Positions 18,467 through 27,488 of a DNA stretch of 34,820 bases are shown one piece after another (within the stretch, counting starts at the first letter, position 1; every line of letters begins with the position of its first letter). The position numbers and the translations under genes were made by a program. Origin of the DNA: CAJBLF01 sp964545415 (GTDB lineage Bacteria; Patescibacteriota; Gracilibacteria; Absconditabacterales; Absconditicoccaceae); assembly GCA_964545415.1 (NCBI GenBank), contig CAZJFP010000013.1, positions 1 to 34,820 on the forward strand, written 5' to 3'. Under the pieces are notes generated by a model. It had not been told where the DNA came from. It saw only the letters and a list, made by a program, of their open reading frames with translations, and made no database searches.

Positions 18467-19978
18467 TTATTTGTAATAACTGAATGGCTTGGAGACTAAT
18501 TGATCCACATAGGAATTTCACAACACAAGCAACATATCCACACCTGAATACTGCTGAGCTAATAATGGATCTGGAGTTTCGATTACCTGATCTATATTCA
18601 CAAAGGTTTTCAGTGTTTTGACCGTATATTGGTATTCGCCGGTGCCTAAGACATAAACCGTCGTTCCTGTCAATGTCTGAGCGAAATTCTGTACGGTTGT
18701 GATATTGAATGCATATTTCTTAAGTTTCACTGCTAATTGATTGGCGAATCCGTCTGATTTTTTGGCTACTGATTTTGCATATGCTTTGTCGATACCGTTG
18801 AGAATCTCTATCTTCTGGTTTTCTATCAGATATTCTTGATTGTGTGCTACATAGAAGGCGAAATTTTTGGTGTATTCATAATACCCGACATCACCAGGGG
18901 TTCCTCCATCAGGAATAATAGCAGACGCTCATCCAAACAAGGATCTATCAGGATTGTACAGAAAACATGCTGGACTAGAAAACCTATAGGCAACATGAGA
19001 ACACTCAACCGTATATCAAAAAGAAAACATGTGATTTAGTTTGTATGCATATCTTGCTATACCAAGCATTTCCTTGAGTGAAATGTTTGTGGTAACCATC
19101 TCTGAATAATCGTTGTAGAGTTGTTTTAATTTGTTTACATTTCCCAATCCGTTGGTTTTGAGCTTTTCTATGATCGCTTGGATAATCTGTTGTTGTCTGA
19201 GTGATCTCGCAAAATCGGAACTTGAATGTCTGGATCTCGCATATTGTAATGCTGTCTCTCCATCCATCAGATTGAGTCCACTGTCGATATGTATGGTCAT
19301 ATATCATCCTTTTCCATTGGGATAAGTGACATCATGGACCGTTTTTGGTACATTTATCTCTATACCTCCTAACGTATCTATTACGTTTTTGAATCCATTG
19401 AAATCCACCATAGCATAATAGGAAATTTTCAATCCCATAATCTCTTCAAGTTTATCCATAAGGACTCTCGCGCCTGTGGAAAACTCTTTTTTTCTTCCTA
19501 CGGTATGGGAAAACATAGCATTGATCCTACCTATGATATTGGTCTCCTTGTTGTAGACATAGAGATCTCTCGGAACAGACAACATAGTCACTGCTCATAA
19601 TTTTGGATTGAATGATGCTACCATAATCGAATCTGCAAGATATCCTCCTGCATGATATTCTCCTCAATACCCGACAATCATAACATTTACATTTCACATT
19701 TCATCCTTGATCATATCATCTCCGACTGTAGATGAAACCACCTGAAGCGCTCATTTTCCTATATATCATCCCAACATCTGCCCTCATTTGATGACATACT
19801 TGCCTACAAAAAATACGATGAAGATACAACAGAGAATGATAAAAAATTTCGCTATTCATGCTGTTCATGAAAATGGCCTATACGCATTATAGTTGTTGAG
19901 TTCACCTATTGTTTTGTTTCTGAAGGACTTTTTTTTCAAAAACATCAGTTTTCGTCTGATAAAATAAAAAATTACCAT
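18467..19978 (-). CDS. LytR-CpsA-Psr (LCP) family glycopolymer ligase, 503 aa
   Basis: LCP proteins attach glycopolymers to peptidoglycan outside the membrane. A cytoplasmic N-terminus and one membrane helix (FFIILCCIFIVFFVGKYVI) precede the LCP domain. The domain has NVMIVGYGGEYHAGGYLADS, VTMLSVPRDLYVYN, MVDFNGFKNVIDTLGGIEI, and GLNLMDGETALQYARSRHSS followed by SDFARSLRQQQII, with the usual catalytic Arg and Asp residues. A C-terminal LytR_C-like domain (IEILNGIDKAYAKSVAKKSD, TVYVLGTGEYQYTVKTLK) follows. About twelve UGA codons encode Gly. An AGGAG lies about 20 nt before the ATG. It may anchor the wall polymer that the SLH protein binds; that is inferred. Confidence 0.92.
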
Positions 19979-20156
19979 GATGGGGTATTGGTCTGCTCCT
20001 TATAGCATAATTTAGCTTAACATCAAGCTAAAATGATTGTTGTTTTTTTTTCGAAGAGGGTATTTTTCTTATTGCCTTGATACCTGGAAAAACTCAGTCT
20101 ATATTTAGCTTCTTGTCATAAAACAATAAAAAGTCAAAAGTTTTTCTTTTTGAGCA

Positions 20157-20187
20157 TAAAAAAAACTCCGACTACTACAGTCGGAGT
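20157..20187 (-). terminator. Strong rho-independent terminator after the 150-aa membrane protein
   Basis: ACTCCGACT at 20165-20173 pairs perfectly with AGTCGGAGT at 20179-20187 around a 5-nt loop. On the minus strand the stem is followed by eight T residues. It begins 12 bp past an in-frame UGA of the membrane-protein gene and before any in-frame UAA or UAG. Confidence 0.85.
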
Positions 20188-20199
20188 ATGAAACATATG

Positions 20200-20652
20200 T
20201 CATTTTTTTGTAGGCTTCTGAGGGTGTAGATAAAGAAAACTTATGGCTATACCCAACAAGAGGAATATCAAACTTTCTAATGATAATCTCCAGCATCCTC
20301 TGCCAATAATACTTCCCACGATTATACCGGTGATGATAGAAATAAGCGTAAGGATTCCATTATCCCAGAATAGTCCTATAGTCGCCCAAAACCAGACAAT
20401 AAAGGTTATGACAAAACCAAATACACATACTAGATTAATAACATCTTTTTCAAGAATATTGTGATTATATCCCTCAATAGATCCCCCTACCATCACAATT
20501 GTAAGGAACAAGAGATACGGAAGGAGTGATAAATCACATATATCTTCTTCGATAATCCTACTTCCTTTTCTCCACAACAATCCAAGCACAAAAAAGAATA
20601 CATATAGGCAAATATTTTGCCATTCCCATAGGTGTGAAAAAAGAGCTTCCAT
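20200..20652 (-). CDS. Multi-helix membrane protein, 150 aa if UGA stops
   Basis: I recognise no family. The protein has about five hydrophobic segments: ICLYVFFFVLGLLW, LLPYLLFLTIVMVGGSIEG, VINLVCVFGFVITFIVWFWA, LTLISIITGIIVGSIIG and LIFLLLGIAISFLYLHP. The hydrophilic tail HPQKPTKK is followed by UGA at 20200 and then at once by a strong terminator. If UGA is Gly here too, the frame stays open through the terminator to a TAA at 20017, which would make most transcripts lack a stop. The end given assumes UGA termination. A TTGACT promoter shared with another gene lies upstream. Confidence 0.7.
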   Translation of the reverse strand: MEALFSHLWEWQNICLYVFFFVLGLLWRKGSRIIEEDICDLSLLPYLLFLTIVMVGGSIEGYNHNILEKDVINLVCVFGFVITFIVWFWATIGLFWDNGILTLISIITGIIVGSIIGRGCWRLSLESLIFLLLGIAISFLYLHPQKPTKK

Positions 20653-20671
20653 AGTGTTTTTTGTTTTAATT

Positions 20672-20706
20672 TTTGTTTCTATATATTTTTTTATACAAAA
20701 GTCAAT
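20672..20706 (-). promoter_or_regulatory. Promoter (TTGACT / TATAGA) of the 150-aa membrane protein
   Basis: On the minus strand ATTGACTTTTGTATAAAAAA is followed by ATATATAGAAAC. The -35 is TTGACT at 20700-20705 and the -10 is TATAGA, 16 bp away. About 28 of 30 bases match the region at 33405-33434 upstream of another membrane-protein gene. Confidence 0.65.
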
Positions 20707-20778
20707 CTTAACATATCTATGTTCTTGGTTTTCTATTCTTCAAAATTTGCAAAATTTCCATTTCTGGATACAATTATA

Positions 20779-20796
20779 AGTGAATTTTACTTCACT
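20779..20796. promoter_or_regulatory. Inverted repeat just upstream of pilT
   Basis: AGTGAATTTTACTTCACT is a perfect inverted repeat (AGTGAA / TTCACT) ending 14 bp before the pilT ATG. It could be an operator or block ribosome access. The same half-sites, in the opposite arrangement, make up the array at 12579-12999. Confidence 0.5.
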
Positions 20797-20810
20797 AGAA
20801 AAATCATTGG

Positions 20811-21881
20811 ATGGCAAATTCATTTGATATAGAACAGATCTTGGCACTTATAGAGAAGAATCCAAATATCTCAGATCTTCATCTTTCTGGTTGAGAAAGC
20901 ATTTCTTATAGACTCAATGGAGAGATTATCAGAGAAGAGACTGCAGGAAAATTGAGCAACGAATCCATGGAAATCGTCTTGAGACAATTGTTTCAATGAA
21001 ATCCTCAGAGATTCGACAAATTCTTGGGGGATAAGGAAGCTGATTTTGCTTATGTATCGAAATCATGAGTCCCTTATAGAGTGAACGCTTTTTTTAAGAC
21101 AGGAAGAATAGGTGTTGTTATGAGAAAAATCAATGCTATGGCCAAAAAACTTGAAGAACTCATTTTCTCCGATATCGCTGAGAGCATCAAAAAAAATATC
21201 TTATCGGCAAAAAAATGATTGTATCTGGTTACCGGACCTACTGGCTCAGGTAAATCAACATCATTGGTAGCTATGCTTGACCATCTCAATGAAACGAGAA
21301 GCGAAAATCTTATCACGATAGAAGATCCGATAGAATTCATTTTTGAACCGAAAAAATGTATCGTTTCCCAAAGGGAGATATGACACGATACACGATCATT
21401 TGCAAATGCCTTGAGATCAGCCATGAGAGAAGATCCGAATATCATCTTTGTCGGAGAAATCCGTGATAGAGAAACTGCTGAATCTGTATTGAGTTTGGCG
21501 GAAACCGGACATCTGGTGTTTTCAACGCTCCATACCAATTCTGCAGCCAATACCGTTAATAGATATATTTCGTTCTTTCCGCCTGAAATCCAAGATAGCG
21601 TCAGCGATAGATTAGCAGAATCATTGATAGGGATCCAATCGCAATTTTTAGCAAAGACCAAAGATGGAAAATCCAGAGTAGGATTGTTTGAAGTGATGAT
21701 CAATACCACATCCATCAAAAACAACATCAAAAAAAGAGCTGTAGATCAGATTGATAGCATTATAGAAACATCATCATTAATAGGAATGATTAACCTTAAA
21801 AAATATGCCCAAAGACTTATCGATAAACAAATCATAGACGCCAACGAAGTTGAACGATTGTTCGGTACTTGACCACAATAA
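20811..21881 (+). CDS. pilT: Type IV pilus retraction ATPase PilT-like, 356 aa
   Basis: PilT-type ATPases power pilus retraction for attachment, twitching and DNA uptake. The N-terminal domain has NPNISDLHLSGGESISYRLN. Walker A is LYLVTGPTGSGKST, with the Gly before it (AKK-G-LYL) a UGA. The Asp box has NLITIEDPIEFIF. VSQREIGHDTRSFANAL and LRSAMREDPNIIFVGEIRD hold the Walker B and AMREDP motifs. ETGHLVFSTLHTNSAANTVN carries the His box. The AIRNLIRE motif of classical PilT is not clear. Six UGA codons encode Gly, and the gene ends FGTGPQ-TAA. No SD is visible, but an inverted repeat lies directly upstream. Confidence 0.93.
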
Positions 21882-21943
21882 GAATACAGAATTTAGAAAA
21901 ACTTTTATTCTGAATTCTACACTTTACATCCTAAATTCAACAT
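21882..21943. repeat. AT-rich repeat, family B, after pilT
   Basis: AGAATACAGAATTTAG and TTCTGAATTCTACACTTTAC follow the pilT stop immediately. They resemble the ATTCAGAATT and TTATACATTCTGAATT units at 24637-24716. Confidence 0.4.
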
Positions 21944-22123
21944 ATGGATACTCCGGGAGCATATAGATGAGGTACTTATAAACAAAAACTCAGCCCACAA
22001 GAAATCAAGAAAATGAAGAAAAATATGAAAAAAGTGCCTATCATCCAATCAAAATCCGATAGATACCACCTCAAAGAAGAACAAGAAGCAGAAAAAATCC
22101 TAGAAAATATCGATAAAAAATAA
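21944..22123 (+). CDS. Small basic protein, 59 aa
   Basis: This is a short Lys-rich soluble protein that I do not recognise. It reads MDTPGAYR-G-GTYKQKLSPQ (the Gly is a UGA), EIKKMKKNMKKVPIIQSKSD, RYHLKEEQEAEKILENIDKK, TAA. It lies between pilT and a coiled-coil gene on the same strand, with about 60 bp on the pilT side and 28 bp on the other. Co-transcription suggests a link with pilus or surface functions, but there is no direct evidence. It may be a real small gene because UGA falls in a Gly-Gly context and codon use matches its neighbours. Confidence 0.6.
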
Positions 22124-22151
22124 TCTTTATCATTCTTACAACTTACCACAG

Positions 22152-22562
22152 ATGACTGACATTGCTCTTATCAAAACACATCTTCCTCAAGAACTTCGAG
22201 AACTTGCTGAAAAATTCACCATACCTGATGAATTTATCTCTACTATGCCTGATCTCATTATTCTTATTTTAAATTCGAGATCTATGGATACTGTTGAAGA
22301 GAAACAATCCCGATTCAATCTTCTTCCTATGATGAATAAGGAACAGATAGATAAATTGAGAGATATTCTTACGAGAGAAAAACAGAAACTTATGGAAATC
22401 GAACAGAAATATGAACAAAAAAAAGATGAATTAAGAAATAAATACACTCAAAAATGGGAAGATATGGTATATACTAAGAGAATGGAAGAGATTAAACAAC
22501 AAGAAGCACAACATGAAGAAATGGAAGATAAACAGGCAGAAAATTTACTTACTCAAATCTAA
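22152..22562 (+). CDS. Coiled-coil protein of unknown function, 136 aa
   Basis: I recognise no family. The N-terminal half is helical and mildly hydrophobic (QELRELAEKFTIPDEFISTM, PDLIILILNSRS). The C-terminal half is a long charged coiled coil (REKQKLMEIEQKYEQKKDEL, RNKYTQKWEDM, QQEAQHEEMEDKQAENLL). It has no signal peptide or membrane helix and contains no UGA. It ends at a TAA only 5 bp before the next ATG, so it is translated from the same transcript as the VirB2-like membrane protein that follows. Confidence 0.78.
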   Translation: MTDIALIKTHLPQELRELAEKFTIPDEFISTMPDLIILILNSRSMDTVEEKQSRFNLLPMMNKEQIDKLRDILTREKQKLMEIEQKYEQKKDELRNKYTQKWEDMVYTKRMEEIKQQEAQHEEMEDKQAENLLTQI

Positions 22563-22567
22563 ATCAT

Positions 22568-23431
22568 ATGAAAACGTCTCATGGATATTTCATTCACCAT
22601 CTCAGATCTTATAGAATGTTCTATTTCATGTTTTTCACGTTTGTATTGTTGATCACTTCTATTCTCATACATACCTTTTGAAATAGTATTTATGCTGCTT
22701 GAGTTCAAAAAGATCTCTTGGAACAAGCTTTTGAACCAGCTATACAACAAGAAACCATCATCAATCTTGGTGCTGGGAAAAATGCGGTAGGAAACGAATT
22801 TTTGAGAGAATGAGTAAATATACAAAACAATGTTGGACAATGATGTTTTGTAAACAACGAACGTGTAGGAAATAATGACTTAGATACCCAGATGTGAGCA
22901 TATAATTATACATGATCAAGGGAAGATTTTTGTTCTGATGTCTTGGGTTGAGATCGAGATACGACAGTTCTCAAGACTGAAGCTCCATTGATTGTGAGAA
23001 TAGCGAAATTCCTTCTTAGGATAACTATGGTGTTGGCAGTGACTATGGTCATTTTCAATGGTATTATGTGGATTATAGAATCAGCGAAATGAGCTGAAGT
23101 CAAAGATGCGAAAAAAAATATCACCCTCATTGTGGTTGGTATTCTTATAGCTCTTATGAGTTTGGGTATTATCAACCTTATCTCATCACTAACAGTAAGT
23201 TCTCTATGAACATCTTCAACTACCGTAGATGGATCATGTTCTATCAATGGTACTGTTTTGGCAGGGGATGATCTGAAAAAATATATATGCGAGAATGACC
23301 CCAACATCCAAGGTACACGATATGACGATAGAGTAGGTAATAGATGTAAAAGTGGTAATAATCGAGAAGCTATAAATGAAAAAGATACTATAGATGGATG
23401 TATTACCTTAGGTTGAACCTATAATAATTAA
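22568..23431 (+). CDS. Membrane protein with TrbC/VirB2-like helix pair, 287 aa
   Basis: An N-terminal helix or signal (MFYFMFFTFVLLITSILIHT) precedes an extracytoplasmic stretch containing AFEPAIQQETIINLGAG and several Cys. Two membrane helices follow: FLLRITMVLAVTMVIFNGIM and ITLIVVGILIALMSLGIINL, joined by the short loop ESAKGAEVKDAKKN. That helix-loop-helix layout resembles VirB2/TrbC pilin-like proteins of CPR bacteria. A Cys-containing tail (YICENDPNIQGTRYDDRVGN, TIDGCITLGGTYNN) completes it. About nine UGA codons encode Gly. The pilin-like role is inferred; it could be a secretion-system or pilus-assembly component. Confidence 0.72.
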
Positions 23432-23452
23432 TTTTATATTGTATATTTTTTT

Positions 23453-23836
23453 ATGAATACACACCTTAAAAATTTCATCCATGCAATATTATTTACGCTT
23501 TTTGGCTTCACTACACTATTTTCTACTTATGCTATAGTTGTTGAAGTACCACCTAGCCAAGGACAGGAGGATGTTATCGTTACTTGACCTACACAAATAC
23601 AAGCGGATGAAGGAACTCTGTATGAGACTATACAAACAATAAATAAATATCTTCGATTTTCTATCTGAGCGATATGTATGGGAGTGTTAATTTTTTGATG
23701 AATAAAATTGATTACTGCAGGTGGAGATCAAGCAAAAATGAAAGAAGCCAACAAACTCCTTATGTGAGCTCTTATCGGTATTTTGATCGCTATATTTTCA
23801 TATGCTCTCATTAGAATTATCGTAAATCTTCTTTAG
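23453..23836 (+). CDS. TrbC/VirB2-family pilin-like protein, 127 aa
   Basis: This is a small two-helix membrane protein of the VirB2/TrbC kind, whose members form conjugative pili or related structures. An N-terminal signal (FIHAILFTLFGFTTLFSTYA) is followed by a short loop. The helices are FSIGAICMGVLIFGGIKLIT and LLMGALIGILIAIFSYALIR, joined by AGGDQAKMKEANK, a linker very common in CPR homologues. Three UGA codons encode Gly, two of them in the helices. It follows the related 287-residue gene by 21 bp and ends at a TAG before a terminator, so it closes this transcript. No other type IV secretion gene is in the window. Confidence 0.82.
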
Positions 23837-23887
23837 TTAGTATTTTTTAACATTTTTCTGATATACCGTTTTTTGAAAAAATACATC

Positions 23888-23916
23888 AAACTCCTTATAG
23901 GGGAGTTTTTTGTTTT
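23888..23916 (+). terminator. Rho-independent terminator of the pilT-pilin cluster
   Basis: AAACTCC at 23888-23894 pairs with GGAGTTT at 23902-23908 and is followed by TTTGTTTTTTTT. Confidence 0.82.
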
Positions 23917-24191
23917 TTTTATGTGTATTTTTTATCTCTTACTCTATTTTTATCTTATTTTTGCTTTATAGGATACTTTTTAACATTCTGACACTTTTTA
24001 TTATCCAGCTTGTTTGTTTTATAATATGCTTTATCTCTTATATTTCTCTGTTTCTGACCTATTTTTAATAAAGAGTGGTTATAATATTCTTATATATATT
24101 ATTTAAGAAAATATATATAAAAGAATATATATAATTATATCTGACATCTACATTATCGATTGAAAAAATATATCAGATAATTATATCCTTG
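23917..24191. other. AT-rich intergenic region with a long inverted repeat
   Basis: No gene is visible. ATAATTATATCTGA (about 24130-24143) and TCAGATAATTATAT (24173-24186) form an inverted repeat just before the next gene. AT-rich hairpins such as ATTCTTATATATATT with its complement precede it. A promoter is likely here but cannot be fixed. Confidence 0.4.
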
Positions 24192-24626
24192 ATGTTTATT
24201 TTTTTCTTAGCGTTCATGAAGGATATCTTAAAGAGAATACTTATAAGCATTATATCAGGATGATTGATAGGATATTTGGCATATCTTTTTTTCCAGAATA
24301 CCATAATCGTTCAAGGATGATTTGTACAATATAATACAATATATTATCTTATTTTGATATTGATATGCTTGTTTTTATTCATCCTTTTTGGCGTCTATCC
24401 TATACATTTCAGGATGACCAAAGCTACCTTGTTTGTTTTGGGTATAGCATTGATTATTATAGGTGATACAGTCTTGCTTAATGATGTGACAACATATGTC
24501 TATATATGAGATATGTTTAAAGTGGTAGGTATTGTTTTGACATTATTAGCTTGGACTAATGTACTTATCACTGATAAAGTAAAAAAACAAAAACAAGCGA
24601 AAAATGTAGAGATTATAGAAGTGTAA
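24192..24626 (+). CDS. Four-helix membrane protein of unknown function, 144 aa
   Basis: I recognise no family. Four hydrophobic segments are seen: ILISIISGGLIGYLAYLFF, YYLILILICLFLFILFGVYP, ATLFVLGIALIIIGDTVLL and MFKVVGIVLTLLAWTNVLIT. The C-terminal tail (KVKKQKQAKNVEIIEV) is charged and presumably cytoplasmic. Three UGA codons encode Gly (SG-G-LIG, VQG-G-FV and YI-G-DMF). The first ATG is used; a second (MKDILKRIL) at 24216 is also possible. It is followed at once by an AT-rich repeat and a tRNA gene. Confidence 0.72.
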
Positions 24627-24636
24627 AATAAATTCA

Positions 24637-24716
24637 TAATTCAGAATTCAGAATTAAAAATAAACATATTAAAAATAATAAAATTCAGAATTATACATTA
24701 TACATTCTGAATTAAA
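24637..24716. repeat. AT-rich repeat, family B, before the tRNA
   Basis: Tandem ATTCAGAATT units and a terminal TTATACATTCTGAATT form an imperfect inverted repeat. A related segment follows the pilT stop at 21882. Confidence 0.5.
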
Positions 24717-24719
24717 TTT

Positions 24720-24796
24720 GCAGGCATAGCTCAATTGGCTAGAGCGCGTCCTTGCCAAGGACGAGGTTGCGGGTTCGAGCCCCGTTGCTTGCTCCA
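24720..24796 (+). tRNA. tRNA-Gly (GCC anticodon)
   Basis: The 77-nt sequence folds as a full cloverleaf. The acceptor is GCAGGCA with TGCTTGC, the D-stem GCTC with GAGC, the anticodon stem CGTCC with GGACG around loop TTGCCAA (anticodon GCC), and the T-arm GCGGG-TTCGAGC-CCCGT. Discriminator T and the CCA end are encoded. It reads GGC/GGU glycine codons; it is not the UCA-anticodon glycine tRNA that table 25 requires. Confidence 0.96.
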
Positions 24797-24809
24797 TAAT
24801 ATTCTAAGA

Positions 24810-24848
24810 AAGTCTGATATTTTTACATCAGATTTTTTGCTTTTTTTA
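24810..24848 (+). terminator. Rho-independent terminator after tRNA-Gly
   Basis: TCTGAT at 24813-24818 pairs with ATCAGA at 24827-24832, extendable by AAG/TTT pairs, and is followed by TTTTTTGCTTTTTTT. Confidence 0.82.
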
Positions 24849-24893
24849 TAAAAAAGAATATACTTATAAGGATTTATATACTCTTATCTTTTT

Positions 24894-27263
24894 ATGGTAG
24901 AAACCAAAGAGACATTACAAAAAGACATAGAGAATAAAACCAAAGAACTGGATGCACTCAAAACCAGTATTTTGGCTGAAACTCTTGTTGCCAAGAAAGA
25001 GGAACTAGAAACACAGAAAACCAAGCTCGAAGAAGAGATAAAAGTATTACAAGAACAATTTTACGAACTTAGGAAAATCGAGGAAGAATCACTCATCAAC
25101 CAAAATAGAGAAGATGAAAGTGTCTTAAAAAATAATGTAGAAGCTGATACTGATTGATTTTACGAAGATTTCATCAAAAGTGGTAATATGTACAAAAAAC
25201 TCGAGCCTATCCTTTGATCTGAGGTTGAAATCAAAGAATTTGCTCTGGAAATAGATAAGGTTGTCAGAAAATATTTTGATCAAGAATTGGTAGGATTTCC
25301 CAATACCATAAAAAATTCCATGATTGTCGGTGTTCAGATTGCTATGATGGAGACATTCGCTGCTCAATGAGAGACATGAACCACAGAATTTTTCGAAGCG
25401 TTTTCAACAACAAAATCAACAAATTCATGAAAAGCTTTTGAATGACTCTATAAATCATTCTGAAAATTATGATCTGCTAATCAATTCTTCGTCCTAGCAA
25501 ATAAGGTACAGAATATTACTCGATATCTTTCCGGCAAAAAGAATATCATTACTGCGTCCGATAGCATTCCTGAACTCATGAATCCTTATAAATTCAAAGA
25601 TTTACTTAATAAAACAATCCGATCAAATCAAGCTACTATAGATCAAATAGATATATCGACCATATTGAGTATAGATTCTACTGATGGTGTCGATATGACT
25701 ACTGAAGAAAAAGCGAAAATTCAAGCTATCATCGATAAAGTTCCCCTTACTGAGAAAAGCGTCAAATCTATACAAAAATCACTTAAAACTGCTGATAAAC
25801 TCCTAGATAATAGAGAAAAATTCACTAGTAAAGCTACAGATCTTGTAGATAAACTTTCCTCTTTCTTTGATATCAATATTCCTCTCCTTGGTAATGTCGG
25901 TGAATTACTCGGTTTTGATTTTCCTACTGATGCTATCAAGAGCAATCAAAAGAATAAGAAAGGAGGTTTGTTGAATTTCGTTCTTTGAGCCCTGGGTTTC
26001 CGTTGAGGTATGGATGGTCTTCATAGGAAATATATCCAAGAGAAAATTGATGAACTTAAAATAGATAATGATTTTGTGGCTACCGTATATAAGGATTTTT
26101 CTGCATCCAAAACCGATACTCCGAGTGATGCTACGGACACATGTACTCTCTGTGGTCTAACTGATTTGGATGAGACCAAAAAAGCAAAAATACCTGCTGA
26201 TTATAAAACACTCAAAAAAGCGATCTTCGATAATCTCAGCTGAGCTACCCTTAATGGTATTATGGTTGAAAAATTCGCTCCAGATGCTGTAGAAACCGAT
26301 TCAAATAAAAAGAAAACAGTGGATGCCAGTAAGATTACTGAAGCAAATATAGATACGTATCTCCAGGATATCATTCCAAAGCTTGCAAAAGATGATTTTA
26401 TAAGCTCAGATAAAGTGGATAAAGATGCTTTTGCTTTGGCGGTGATAGGAGGTTTGGTTGGTGATAAATATTTTATAGAAGGGGTGGATCTTGGATTGAT
26501 TACTGTCAGTGATTTTACTGATAATTCTTCCATAGATTCTACGGATACTACTTTGAGTGTAATCAATGGAAAAGTAGACTTCAGTAAGTGAAAATTTTCT
26601 GCAGAACAAATAAAAAATATCAATTTCCTTGTTACAGAGATGAAAAACATCAATATAACCAATCCTTATACTCAAGTCGGTATCTTGGCTTGTATTGCCA
26701 AGGAATCTGGTTTTGTACCTAAAAGTGAAATCGGATATCAAAAGAGTTCCAATACAAAGATTAGATCTATTTTTGGTTCTAGAATTGCTGATTATACTGA
26801 TACACAATTGGATGTGCTCAAAACCAATGATAAAGAATTTTTTGATGCCATTTACAATCAATACAAAAAAGATCCTGCTACAAACAAACAAAAAGAGCCA
26901 AAAGTTGCACAATTTGATTGGAATACCGGAAATGATAATGAAGGGGATGGATATACCTATAGAGGCAGGTGATTCAATGGATTGACTTTCAAATCTCTTT
27001 ATAAGAAATACGGCGATCTGATTGGTGAGGATCTTGTAACTAATCCAGATCTTGCAAATGATCCTGTTATAGCTGCAAAAATAGCTTTGGAATTTTTTAA
27101 AGACGGAAACGATGGAAAAGATCTTTCTACGTTATCCTTTACTGACAAAACATCTGCCGTCAAAAAATTTGCTGATATCAATGCTGGAGGACATGCTCAT
27201 ACCTATACCACCGCACTTGCTGCATCCACGAATTTTGATATAAAAGATGAAAGTGTTGCTTAA
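24894..27263 (+). CDS. Large protein with C-terminal GH19-like lysozyme domain, 789 aa
   Basis: Probably a peptidoglycan- or chitin-type glycan hydrolase. Six open segments join through about thirteen UGA=Gly codons. Residues 1-85 are a Lys/Glu coiled coil (ELETQKTKLEEEIKVLQEQF). Residues 90-580 are helical and unrecognised, with a Gly-rich hydrophobic patch (GGLLNFVLGALGFRGGMDGL). From about 580, the GH19/lysozyme-like part has GILACIAKESGFVPKSEIGY, with two Glu placed like the HET and second catalytic Glu of GH19. DGYTYRGRGFNGLTFKSLYK, LVTNPDLANDPVIAAKIALE and FADINAGGHAHTYTTAL follow. The YRGRGF-LT-NYxKYG and NPDLAxDP blocks are diagnostic. There is no signal peptide, so export is by another route or the enzyme is released by lysis. 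It starts a transcript after the tRNA terminator. Confidence 0.82.
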
Positions 27264-27325
27264 TTTTTTCTAAATCGTATATTCAACTAAAACATATAAC
27301 AAAACAGAAAGGAGGAAAAAATATC

Positions 27326-27436
27326 ATGAAAAAAGTCGGTTTTCGGATAAAAAAGAAGATCGCTAGAAAAGTTGATCTTGCTCTCAAAAGACAGAAATCA
27401 AAAAAAAAGAAAACGAAAAAATCACGAAGAAAATGA
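27326..27436 (+). CDS. Very basic 36-aa peptide, ending at UGA before a terminator
   Basis: The peptide is MKKVGFRIKKKIARKVDLAL followed by KRQKSKKKKTKKSRRK; 20 of 36 residues are Lys or Arg. It has AGGAGG 10 nt before the ATG, the clearest Shine-Dalgarno in the window. It lies 62 bp after the GH19-like gene. The frame meets UGA at 27434 and then a strong terminator at 27453. If UGA is Gly, no stop occurs before the terminator and the frame runs into the convergent gene. It could bind nucleic acid or be a small ribosome-associated protein, but I recognise no family. Confidence 0.55.
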   Translation: MKKVGFRIKKKIARKVDLALKRQKSKKKKTKKSRRK

Positions 27437-27449
27437 ATCTTATCTATTA

Positions 27450-27488
27450 ATCAGCCTGAGTATGTTATACGTATTCAGGCTTTTTTTT
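27450..27488 (+). terminator. Rho-independent terminator of the GH19/basic-peptide transcript
   Basis: AGCCTGA at 27453-27459 pairs with TCAGGCT at 27475-27481, with three further pairs inside, followed by eight T. The T-run overlaps the stop codon (27487-27489) of the convergent gene. Confidence 0.87.

Noticed and set aside
24720..24796. The glycine tRNA that decodes UGA
   Set aside because: The anticodon is GCC, not UCA; it is an ordinary glycine tRNA.
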